The notes: a model not told the origin generated them from the sequence alone. A stretch of DNA of 27,131 bases from CAYXPG01 sp964564845 (GCA_964564845.1 CAZMCN010000010.1:1-27131), one strand, 5' to 3'. Positions 7,339 to 14,726 are shown, counted from the first letter of the stretch. Numbers and translations are program-made.

Positions 7339-8976
7339 TCAAGTCGGCTGCAGGGCTGCCTGTTGCCGATATCGTCGGATTTTTTCCCGGAGAGTCCGGT
7401 CACTTATACCGAGTACCTTTGCGGCTTTTGTCTGGTTGCCGGCCGTCTGTCGCAGTGTGTCCAAAATCGCCTGCTGCTCAATTTCTCGCAAAGGTATCCC
7501 CGCCAGTGGGGAGTTACGGCCCAAGCCATTTCTGGAGTGTGCGGGGATTATTTTTCCATCCGTCATATTTTCGCTGCTGCCGGAGTCGGCTATTTCGGGC
7601 AGTGGCTGCAGTTCATCGAAGAGCCAGGAGACGTCAGCTAATGAAAGAGTCGAGCCGATGCCCAGCATCAGTGACGTCAAGACAACGTTTCTGAGCTGCC
7701 GGATATTTCCGGGCCAGGAATAATTTGCAAAAACGTCCATCATTACGGGGTCAATTTTAGTGATACGGCGTTGTGTTTGGCGTGCATAAAGGTTGACAAA
7801 GTGCCATATAAGGTCGGGCAGGTCCTCGGGGCGTTCCCTCAATGGCGAGATGACCAACCTTACGGCGTTAAGTCGATAATAAAGGTCCTGCCGGAACCTG
7901 CTTTGTGAGACTTCGTATAATAAATCCTTGTTTGTAGTGCTTATTATTCGAACATTTACTTTAACATTTTCATTTCCACCGACGCGTTCAAAATCCTGCT
8001 GTTCGAGGACTCGCAGGAGCTTGGCTTGAAATTTTAATGGTGTTTCGGAGATTTCATCCAGCATCAGAGTGCCGCCGTGAGCCATTTCGAAACGTCCTTT
8101 TCGTTGAATATATGCACCGGTAAAGGCGCCTTTTTCGTGGCCGAAAAGCTCACTTTCAAGAAGGGTGTCACTGAGTGCGGCACAGTTGACCCTGATGTAC
8201 GGTCCCTGTGCTCTTTTGCTTTTGTGATGCACAAAATAGGAAATCAGTTCTTTTCCTGTTCCACTCTCTCCGGTGATTAGGACCGGTGTTGAGGTTGGAG
8301 CTATTCTTTCAGCAAGGTTAATGGTCTGAGTGAGCTTCGGGCTTCTGCCGATAATTCTGTAAAGACTTGCGTTATCTTCTTCGGCACAGGCCTGTGTTGA
8401 GACGCTGTGGTTGGGTAGAATGGTGTCCAGCAGTTCTTCTATTTTTTGACGGTTGAGCGGTTTAGTGAAGAAATCGTAATAACCTGCACGAATTGCCTTG
8501 ACGGCTATATCTATGATTTGCTGTGGATTTTGTGCTTTGGCCATCATAACCACGGGCATTTCCGGTGAATTTACCTTGATTTTAGCAATGGGTTCAGAGA
8601 GGTGGTGTGTCCGGTCGGACAGGTTGCAGTTAATTATTTCGTCGCTGATGAATACAAGGTCATAATTAAACTTGTTGAGATAGTCGAGAGCGGTTTTTTT
8701 GTCTTTGACAAGGTTTGCATGTATTCCTTTGTGAGCTAAAATCTCGAGCAGTAATCGAGCGGGCTGGTGTTCGTTATCCACTATCAGTACATTTGCGATT
8801 GGTCTTATATTTTGTGGTTTTTTGGCCGGTATGGCTGCGGCCGGTTCCTGCTGCAGGGTTTGTTTGGTGCTGCTTGTTTTGGTTTTAATCACTTTTTTTG
8901 TTACTCCATTTTCAATTGCGGGTTCTACAATCTGTACTCTTTTGTCAAATTTTTGGGATTGTCTTTCTGGTACCAT
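7339..8976 (-). CDS. sigma-54 activator EBP1 with degenerate receiver
   Basis: This enhancer-binding protein has 545 residues, in order: a basic disordered leader (1-58), a receiver-like domain (about 62-185), an AAA+ domain (about 205-440) and a Fis-type helix-turn-helix (514-538). AAA+ landmarks are Walker A GESGTGKE (236-243), the sigma-54 contact loop GAFTGA (283-288), Walker B GGTLMLDE (301-308) and the arginine finger region RFRQDLYYRL (360-369), so it should be an active sigma-54 ATPase. In the receiver, the position of the phosphorylated Asp is Ser (YDLVFIS), and the switch Thr is replaced in VVMMAKAQ; the Lys in FFTKPL is kept. The start has AGGAAG ten bases upstream and overlaps the preceding gene by 52 bases. 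It lies just upstream of fliL. It is probably a FlrC/FleQ-like flagellar regulator. Confidence 0.88.
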   Translation of the reverse strand: MVPERQSQKFDKRVQIVEPAIENGVTKKVIKTKTSSTKQTLQQEPAAAIPAKKPQNIRPIANVLIVDNEHQPARLLLEILAHKGIHANLVKDKKTALDYLNKFNYDLVFISDEIINCNLSDRTHHLSEPIAKIKVNSPEMPVVMMAKAQNPQQIIDIAVKAIRAGYYDFFTKPLNRQKIEELLDTILPNHSVSTQACAEEDNASLYRIIGRSPKLTQTINLAERIAPTSTPVLITGESGTGKELISYFVHHKSKRAQGPYIRVNCAALSDTLLESELFGHEKGAFTGAYIQRKGRFEMAHGGTLMLDEISETPLKFQAKLLRVLEQQDFERVGGNENVKVNVRIISTTNKDLLYEVSQSRFRQDLYYRLNAVRLVISPLRERPEDLPDLIWHFVNLYARQTQRRITKIDPVMMDVFANYSWPGNIRQLRNVVLTSLMLGIGSTLSLADVSWLFDELQPLPEIADSGSSENMTDGKIIPAHSRNGLGRNSPLAGIPLREIEQQAILDTLRQTAGNQTKAAKVLGISDRTLREKIRRYRQQAALQPT

Positions 8977-9917
8977 TTGATTAGTTCTTCCTGTGCCTTG
9001 GCCAAATCTGTCCAGGGCGATTCAGGATAATTTGCGATTAGCTGTTTGTACGTTTTTGCTGCTGTGGGGGGGTCGTCGTTGCGCAGACAGTTGGCAATCT
9101 GAAGCAAAATCCATGCCCTGTCATTCGCTGAGGCGGTTTCATTTGGGTCTTTGCGATTAAGAGCTTCGGCGTAAAGAGGAGCCGCTTCTTTTAAGTGTCC
9201 GCTGAGAAACAGAACCTCCGCCAGCTCAAAAGGATTGTTCATCCTGTCGGGATGTTGTGAGAGGTTTCTGATTATTTGCAGGGTTTGGTCGGTAATCGGT
9301 TCGTAGGGCGGTTTTGGTTTGATTTCTTTTTCCTGAGGTTCCTGCGGCACTGCTGTGTCGGAGAGCTTTTGCGGTTCGGCTGTCGGGGATGGTTCAATAA
9401 CGACGAAAGGTTGAGGCGTTTTGTGATGAGGTTTAAATTCGACAGAGCTGATTTTGTTAATTATTTTTTGAAGCTCTTCTTTGTTTTTTTCGCTGCCTTC
9501 GATTTTTGGGATGGTGATTCTGGCCAGCCACAATTGGCGTGTAAGGTTTTGATTTGTCGCGGGCGTTGGTGTGTTGGTGAAATTTTTCTGGGGTAATTCT
9601 TTATCGAGCTGAGAGGCGAAGTTTACCGGGGCGGTTCCTGCGGAGTCAGGCGTTTTTTGTCCCGGATGGCGGGTTGGTTGAGCTTCGGCGGGTGGAGTTG
9701 TAACGTCAGGAGTGTTTGCATCCTGCGGAGATTTCCCTACAAAGGGGATGAGAAGATTAATAGGATTCAGTTTTTCAGATGAGATTGTCTTGCCGGCGGC
9801 GGATGCGGGCAGGAAAAGAGGCGAAAACGAAAAGCTGATTATGCAAAACCAGAAGGGAAGGGAGCTGCAAAGAGAATCTGCTGTTTTTGGTTTTGTGTTT
9901 TTAGTTTTAATGTTCAT
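8925..9917 (-). CDS. secreted Pro-rich TPR protein
   Basis: The product has 330 residues. A signal peptide spans about residues 1-41 (long polar n-region, hydrophobic core, cleavage near PASAA). A long Pro/Thr/Gln-rich region follows (about 60-210). The C-terminal part (about 220-320) shows TPR-like helices: FELAEVLFLSGHLKEAAPLY, then WILLQIANCLRNDDPPTAAK, then YKQLIANYPESPW. It resembles periplasmic YbgF/BamD-style repeat proteins but I cannot name a family. The start has no clear ribosome-binding site and lies only 14 bases after the larger TPR gene, so translation is probably coupled to it. The 3' end overlaps the EBP1 gene by 52 bases. A periplasmic scaffold for basal-body assembly is inference. 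Confidence 0.7.
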   Translation of the reverse strand: MNIKTKNTKPKTADSLCSSLPFWFCIISFSFSPLFLPASAAGKTISSEKLNPINLLIPFVGKSPQDANTPDVTTPPAEAQPTRHPGQKTPDSAGTAPVNFASQLDKELPQKNFTNTPTPATNQNLTRQLWLARITIPKIEGSEKNKEELQKIINKISSVEFKPHHKTPQPFVVIEPSPTAEPQKLSDTAVPQEPQEKEIKPKPPYEPITDQTLQIIRNLSQHPDRMNNPFELAEVLFLSGHLKEAAPLYAEALNRKDPNETASANDRAWILLQIANCLRNDDPPTAAKTYKQLIANYPESPWTDLAKAQEELIKWYQKDNPKNLTKEYRL

Positions 9918-9931
9918 TTTTAAGTATTTTT

Positions 9932-12532
9932 TTATTTTGCGTCTGTGAGCGGCCGGCCTGTAGTGGCGGCAGAATTAAGCGCCGTTTTTTCATTCCGTGT
10001 TTTGCTTTTTTTCCAGTGACCTAAAAGGACCGATGCGGCCTCGTCGTAATTTTTTAGTCTTTTATGAGCTGTTGCCATAGTATTCAGGGCCTTTTGTTTT
10101 ATTTGCTCTGTTGGTGCGGAGTCCAAAAGTTGTGAGCAGATGGAGATTGTCTGTGAGTTATGCCCGAGTTTCAGACATACATTGGCTAATTCGAGAGCGA
10201 TTTCGTGGGCCAAATGTCCGGGTTCAACTGTAACGAGAATTTTGGCTAAGTGCCGGTGTGCAAGTTCGAGGTTTCCTTTGATGATATAACATTTAGACAA
10301 TTCAAGAGTTATTTTGGCTTTTAACTGCGAATCGTAAATATAGTCGGCCCTGTTTCGCAAGACCGCGATGACCTTGTCGGTCAGGCCCATTGCCTGAAGT
10401 ATTCTGCATTTTAGCAGCAATAAATCGACGGATTCTTTTTGTGAGAACGGCATCGAATGGATGTTCTCTAAAGTATTAAGGGCCTTGATGAAATTTTCCT
10501 GTTGCATATAAGCTTGCAGAAGGGCAGAGAAAGTTTCGATATATTCTTCTTTTGAGAGCGGTCCTGCCAGGGCATATTGGAAAGCTTCAGAGGCCTGCTG
10601 ATGTTTTCCCAGGGCGAAGCAGGTTTTGCCCAGGAGCAGGTAAGCTGAATATAAGTTATTTGTTGGGTGGTCTTTAGCGAGGTTGATATATTGTGTGAAC
10701 CATTTTGCGGCGGCCTGGTAATCTTGTTGTTCGTAGAAGCATTTTGCTGCACCGAGTGCCGAGGCGAGTTGTAATTTTGAAGGAGGGCCGAGTTCATAGA
10801 CTTTTTTGTAGAGTTGAGCGGCTTCATCCAGAAGGCCGGTTTTCATTGTAACCTCAGCAAGATTCAAACGGGCTTTGCTTGAGATGTCGTTGTCTGGATA
10901 TTGCTCAACAAGCTGTTTCAAGTCCTCGCGAGCACCGGTGTAGTCGAGCAGGTCGGCTTTTAATTTGCTCGAGTGTAACAGGGCGAATGGAGCCAGGGAT
11001 GTTTTGAATAAAAAACGACGATTTGCGACTAATTTGAATTCTGCAATAGCTTCTTCTATCTGTCCGTTTTGGGATTGTATAAGACCGAGAGCGAAATGGG
11101 CATTAGGGATACGATGGTCGCTGTGGAACATAAGCAGAAAACTTTGCCAGAGTGAAACAGCTTCTCTATTGAGCAAGGATATTTGTTCTGACAGGGAGTG
11201 GTATTTTTCAGGATTGAAGATGTTTACGGTTTTTTCTTTGCCGAGGGGCTGCGACGCCAGGAGTCCGACAGAACCGGCCGCCGCTGCTATAAGCTGCTGT
11301 GATGTTATCGCAGGCAGGTATAAACTGAGAGGTCTTTTGCGAATAGTATCACTTGTTGAGGGTTTCTCGTCTAAATACCAGTGGATATCGAGGCCGGCAT
11401 TGGCGGCAAACCTTGACAGAAGCTCTTCAATGGATGCTCCGTGGCAGGTAACGGACCAATAGGGTAAGGTTTCTGTTTTTTCGAGCTTTTGAATCTGGGG
11501 GCTGAGCAGTGCCTTGTTTAGCTGTTCTGAGCCGGAATCGAGGAGGCATCGTAGTTGTTCTTCAGTTAAGTTTATGAAGGGGTCTGCGTGGATGTCGGGA
11601 TTGCGCCACAAATCTTCAGGGAGGTCTTTGTCGGCGTCGCAGAGCGAAAGAGCGTTTCTGGTAATTGCTTCTGCGATAAGAAAATGGCAGTCGGGCATCA
11701 GGGACAATGCCCAGGCCTTGTCGAAATCGACCGTATTGATTAAAGCGAGAGTCTGATAAGCTCTTGTTCTTGCCTTTAAGAATTGCTTTTTCTGCATTTC
11801 GAACAGGCAGCGATAGTAGTTTGCGATGATTCTTACGACGGGTGAATGGCTTTTCGAAACCAATCTGAACAGGTTGTCGGCGTGGTCGAAATCGGCCTTT
11901 TTGTTCAAGCACAATGCCATTCTTAGCTGAAAAAAGTCTCTCATCTGCCTGTGCTGAGGTGTTAACGGCAGACTTTGGCAAAGCTTATCATAAACGGCAT
12001 AGGCCTTGTCGTACTGTTTTTGCAGGTAGAATGATTCTGCTACATTTAATGACACTGGCTGTTCTGGTGGCAGGGGCTGTGGGGGTTGTTTGGATGCTGT
12101 TTGAGTGGTAAGCCCGGCTGGTAGAGTTGGTTGAGGTTTTTGCCGGGCTGGAGGGGCGCCGGTTGTATATGATGTAACGGGCACAGACAGCGGCGCCAGT
12201 AGAGCATAAATCAAAAAGCCTGCAACGACTAAGATACAGAAAGCAAGGACTTTCTGTACAGTTGAGAATTGCCTTTGCCAAGGTGGTGTCGTCTTGAATT
12301 GGGCAGGTGCCGAGTCAGCGGAAGGTGGTTGAGAGGCTGTGGGGTGTGCTAAATCTGCCAGGTACTTGTAAAAATCATCGTTTCCAGCAAATAGTTCGCG
12401 TTCAGAGGGTTCTTCGATGATGTTACCGACAAATAAATCCTGGTCCGATGGTATATCGTTTTTTTGCTCTTCGAGCACCTGTTCGTCAGGTTTTTGTTCT
12501 TCGAGCGGATTTTGTTTATCTTGCTGCTCCAT
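9932..12532 (-). CDS. membrane-anchored TPR protein with STN-like module
   Basis: The product has 866 residues from the ATG at 12532. Order of parts: acidic Gln/Glu-rich cytoplasmic segment (1-85), one membrane helix (about 91-113, VLAFCILVVAGFLIYALL), a Pro-rich linker (about 125-160), a first TPR-like group (about 165-350), a module resembling the secretin/TonB short N-terminal (STN) domain (about 356-440, with GASIEELLSRFAANAGLDI), then many TPRs to the end. The bulk should lie in the periplasm. I do not recognise a named family. An in-frame GTG at 12688 would add 52 residues but lacks a ribosome-binding site, and that stretch contains a GC-rich hairpin. The gene lies between the two sigma-54 activators in a flagellar operon. 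A scaffold for rod, ring or motor assembly is inferred. Confidence 0.72.
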   Translation of the reverse strand: MEQQDKQNPLEEQKPDEQVLEEQKNDIPSDQDLFVGNIIEEPSERELFAGNDDFYKYLADLAHPTASQPPSADSAPAQFKTTPPWQRQFSTVQKVLAFCILVVAGFLIYALLAPLSVPVTSYTTGAPPARQKPQPTLPAGLTTQTASKQPPQPLPPEQPVSLNVAESFYLQKQYDKAYAVYDKLCQSLPLTPQHRQMRDFFQLRMALCLNKKADFDHADNLFRLVSKSHSPVVRIIANYYRCLFEMQKKQFLKARTRAYQTLALINTVDFDKAWALSLMPDCHFLIAEAITRNALSLCDADKDLPEDLWRNPDIHADPFINLTEEQLRCLLDSGSEQLNKALLSPQIQKLEKTETLPYWSVTCHGASIEELLSRFAANAGLDIHWYLDEKPSTSDTIRKRPLSLYLPAITSQQLIAAAAGSVGLLASQPLGKEKTVNIFNPEKYHSLSEQISLLNREAVSLWQSFLLMFHSDHRIPNAHFALGLIQSQNGQIEEAIAEFKLVANRRFLFKTSLAPFALLHSSKLKADLLDYTGAREDLKQLVEQYPDNDISSKARLNLAEVTMKTGLLDEAAQLYKKVYELGPPSKLQLASALGAAKCFYEQQDYQAAAKWFTQYINLAKDHPTNNLYSAYLLLGKTCFALGKHQQASEAFQYALAGPLSKEEYIETFSALLQAYMQQENFIKALNTLENIHSMPFSQKESVDLLLLKCRILQAMGLTDKVIAVLRNRADYIYDSQLKAKITLELSKCYIIKGNLELAHRHLAKILVTVEPGHLAHEIALELANVCLKLGHNSQTISICSQLLDSAPTEQIKQKALNTMATAHKRLKNYDEAASVLLGHWKKSKTRNEKTALNSAATTGRPLTDAK

Positions 12533-12542
12533 AGTATCCAAC

Positions 12543-12561
12543 CCCGCCGACGACAAGCGGG
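12543..12561. repeat. short GC-rich hairpin before TPR gene
   Basis: CCCGC and GCGGG flank a nine-base loop, 11 to 29 bases upstream of the chosen TPR start. The stem overlaps the only G-rich stretch that could act as ribosome-binding site on the minus strand. It is more GC-rich than its surroundings. It may be a translational control element or a dispersed repeat. Confidence 0.3.
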
Positions 12562-12737
12562 AACCTAGTTCATAAAAGAATGCCAAAGCGCATTTAGCAA
12601 CCTTTTGGAGATAAGAGCAATAATTGTGCCAGATTTGTTTGAAGGGGGCTGGATGGGAGTTTTTGGCTTTTTTTGCGGGGAAAATCACTCTGTTGACGCT
12701 GCAAAAGTCGATTTGCTGCCGGATGAGATGTCAGGAT

Positions 12738-12766
12738 TCTATACGAGCCGATAGATTTTCTGACAA
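12738..12766 (-). promoter_or_regulatory. candidate sigma-70 promoter for TPR-EBP1-fli operon
   Basis: On the minus strand TTGTCA (12766-12761) and TATAGA (12743-12738) are separated by exactly 17 bases. They match the -35 and -10 consensus at 5/6 and 4/6 positions. Transcription would begin near 12731, in the 251-base gap between the EBP2 stop and the TPR start, leaving a leader of about 200 bases. This would let the long fli operon be made independently of EBP2 readthrough. Confidence 0.4.
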
Positions 12767-12783
12767 TAACCCAATTTTACATA

Positions 12784-14277
12784 TTAGTTAGTCGTCACCG
12801 TTTCAGGCGATAGAGGTGATTGTGCTTCGTCGGCAGTTTCTTTCACAAGATATATGCCCTTTTCGATGTTATACTGTTTAACTTTTGCATAGAGAGTTGC
12901 TCTTGTAATCCCGAGCAGGGCAGCGGCTCTGGTTTTTTGCCATCCGGTTTCCTGCAGGGCGCGGGTAATGAGCTTGCGCTCGGCTTTTTCCAGTGAGAAA
13001 TCCTTTATTTTGTTAGAAGTTTGGGTTTCTGAGGGCTGCGAAGGATCTGTGGGGTCGATGGGGCTTACCCAAGCGTGAAATAATGCGTTTGGGGGCCCCA
13101 TGATAATAGTGCTGAGCCCGATTTTATCTGTGGTTTCCAGTAATATCGCTCTTTCAATTGTATTGGAGAGTTCACGGACATTGCCGGGCCAATCATATTT
13201 CTGCAGGGCTTCAATTGCTAATTTGGTAAGCGAGGTTATTTTGGCACTTTTTTCCGGGCACATAGTGGAGTTTTTAAGGAAGTATTCAGCCAGCAGGGGG
13301 ATGTCTTCTCTTCTGTGCGGGCTTCTTAGAGGTGCGATAGTGACAGGGCAGATGTTCAGTCTGTAATAAAGGTCGCTGCGAAATCGATTGGCCTGGATTT
13401 GCCTCTGGAGATTGCGATTGCTGGAAGCAATAATCGTGGCATTGGTGGTAATTGTTTGTGTGCCTCCGACTTTTCGGAAGTTTTTTTCCTGAAGTACGCG
13501 CAGCAGCTTGGCCTGGAGGTCGAGTGGCATTTCAGAGATTTCATCGAGTAAGAGCGAGCCGTTGTCAGCCAGTTCCAGCAGTCCTGTTTTTTCACGGTCG
13601 GCGCCGGTAAAGGAGCCTTTGACGTGTCCGAAAAGTTCGCTTTCGAGGAGATTGGCTGTCAGGGCTGCGCAGTTTACGGCTATAAAAGGTTCGTCCGGAT
13701 GTCTTAAAGCATGTATAGCCTTAGCGGCCAGTTCCTTGCCGGTTCCGGTTTCACCGACAATCAATACGGGATTGCATCGACTGGCGGCGACGAGCTTAAT
13801 CATTTTTAGGGTGTTTCGAATTGCTTTACTTTGGCCGACCATATAGACAGAAGCGGACAAGTCATCAACAAAGAAGTTATTTTGAATTTTTTCTTCAGGG
13901 ACGTCAGGTTTGGTTTTACTTTTAATTCGGTTTACAATTTTCTCCAGTTGTTTGTAATCTGATTTTGACCGTATGTAGTCGCAGGCACCGGCCTGTATGA
14001 ACTCATTGGATAATTTTGTATCCGTGTCCCGGTTGCCGACTGCTATGATGGGGATGTTTTTTGAATTATTGTTACTCTTGAGACTTTTATCAAGAAATCG
14101 GCGGATATGGTCCGGTGTAAATTGAGAATCAAAGATAATTAAATCAGGATTTGCTGTTCCAACGATGTCGAGTGCTTCGGCGGGGTTGTCGGCCACAAAT
14201 ATTTCCTTGCCGAGCTTTCGGGCTAATTGCTGGATTTCCACCTCCCTTGTTACAGTAACAATTTTACGTAAACCCAT
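12784..14277 (-). CDS. sigma-54 activator EBP2 with degenerate receiver
   Basis: This enhancer-binding protein has 497 residues: receiver-like domain (1-118), AAA+ domain (about 145-385) and Fis-type helix-turn-helix (443-466, WQKTRAAALLGITRATLYAK). Walker A is GETGTGKE (175-182), the sigma-54 loop is GSFTGA (221-226, a tolerated variant of GAFTGA) and Walker B is GSLLLDE (240-246). In the receiver the acceptor Asp is present (PDLIIFD, D50), but the acidic metal pocket is missing (VTVTREVE), the switch Thr is Gly (IIAVGNRD) and the conserved Lys position reads DYIRSKS. It is therefore unlikely to be a normal phosphorylated response regulator. GGAA lies five bases before the ATG. It is divergent from flgD, with a long shared control region. 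FleQ/FlrA-like control is inferred. Confidence 0.88.
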   Translation of the reverse strand: MGLRKIVTVTREVEIQQLARKLGKEIFVADNPAEALDIVGTANPDLIIFDSQFTPDHIRRFLDKSLKSNNNSKNIPIIAVGNRDTDTKLSNEFIQAGACDYIRSKSDYKQLEKIVNRIKSKTKPDVPEEKIQNNFFVDDLSASVYMVGQSKAIRNTLKMIKLVAASRCNPVLIVGETGTGKELAAKAIHALRHPDEPFIAVNCAALTANLLESELFGHVKGSFTGADREKTGLLELADNGSLLLDEISEMPLDLQAKLLRVLQEKNFRKVGGTQTITTNATIIASSNRNLQRQIQANRFRSDLYYRLNICPVTIAPLRSPHRREDIPLLAEYFLKNSTMCPEKSAKITSLTKLAIEALQKYDWPGNVRELSNTIERAILLETTDKIGLSTIIMGPPNALFHAWVSPIDPTDPSQPSETQTSNKIKDFSLEKAERKLITRALQETGWQKTRAAALLGITRATLYAKVKQYNIEKGIYLVKETADEAQSPLSPETVTTN

Positions 14278-14324
14278 CCGTATTCCAAAAAAGCTTTATG
14301 GTGTTGATTTTTCGTTAAGCGAAT

Positions 14325-14500
14325 GTCCAATAAATCGACAGAGAAGTATTACTTTCTTTAATTATTTATGGGACGGGCCAATAATGTCACCGAATTATTT
14401 ATGCTGCCGATGAATTTATATTGACGTTTAATTTTATCGGACACTTTAGTGAAACGAGAAAGCAAAGTTAATAGAAACAGGGTGTCATTTTTTATGGGAC
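14325..14500. promoter_or_regulatory. four TTTATNGGAC elements, candidate activator sites
   Basis: The ten-base element TTTATNGGAC occurs at 14325-14334 (minus strand, N=T), 14365-14374 (N=G), 14433-14442 (N=C) and 14491-14500 (N=G). The minus-strand copy sits in a longer dyad, TGTC-N9-GACA (14324-14340), a shape expected for a dimeric Fis-type helix-turn-helix. The copies lie 211 to 386 bases upstream of the sigma-54 -24 element, compatible with enhancer sites acting by looping. Assigning them to EBP1 or EBP2 is inference. Confidence 0.5.
14361..14390 (-). promoter_or_regulatory. candidate promoter for EBP2
   Basis: On the minus strand GTGACA (14390-14385) and AATAAT (14366-14361) are 18 bases apart, a plausible sigma-70-type promoter 84 bases upstream of the EBP2 start codon. 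One TTTATNGGAC element lies within the spacer and partly over the -10 box, and another lies downstream of the expected start. A regulator bound there could repress EBP2. Confidence 0.3.
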
Positions 14501-14570
14501 GTTTCGATATTCTCTGCTGGTTAAGATGAAGATAAAAATTTTTTCAGCGTCTGTCGGCGGAGCGGCGGCA

Positions 14571-14596
14571 AAATTTTCCTCGATACAGGAAAATTT
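14571..14596. promoter_or_regulatory. perfect 10-bp inverted repeat upstream of flgD promoter
   Basis: AAATTTTCCT, a six-base loop CGATAC, then AGGAAAATTT form an uninterrupted dyad. It lies 115-140 bases upstream of the -24 element, a classic distance for a sigma-54 enhancer site. The A/T-rich arms could also form a hairpin acting as a terminator for either direction. Confidence 0.45.
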
Positions 14597-14710
14597 GTCC
14601 TGAAGAAATTTTTTAGCAGAACCTATTTTGAAATCTGTTCGGTGAGCAATTTTGATAACTTTTGTATTGACAGAGAGTTGTGAGTTAGGAAAGAGACTGC
14701 GTTTTTAATT

Positions 14711-14726
14711 TGGCACGCAAATTGCT
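14711..14726 (+). promoter_or_regulatory. sigma-54 promoter of the flgD operon
   Basis: TGGCACGCAAATTGCT matches the sigma-54 consensus TGGCACG-N4-TTGCW at every position. GG is at 14712-14713 and GC at 14724-14725, with the obligatory ten bases between. Transcription should start near 14737, leaving a leader of about 50 bases before the flgD ATG at 14788. It needs an enhancer-binding protein, and two are encoded next door. Confidence 0.9.

Noticed and set aside
7305..7694. Overlapping plus-strand open frames of 95-129 codons
   Set aside because: They are opposite the helix-turn-helix region of EBP1 and have no family resemblance.
12533..12688. Longer start (GTG at 12688) of the TPR protein
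   Set aside because: No ribosome-binding site, and a GC-rich hairpin lies within the extension; kept as an alternative only.
12747..12754. GCCGATAG resembling a sigma-28 -10 box on the plus strand
   Set aside because: No TAAA-like -35 box lies about 15 bases upstream, and the direction would be antisense to EBP2.
14526..14603. 25-residue ORF beginning MKIKIFSASVGG in the intergenic region
   Set aside because: It has no convincing ribosome-binding site, overlaps the dyad at 14571-14596 and lies upstream of the mapped promoter element; most likely chance.
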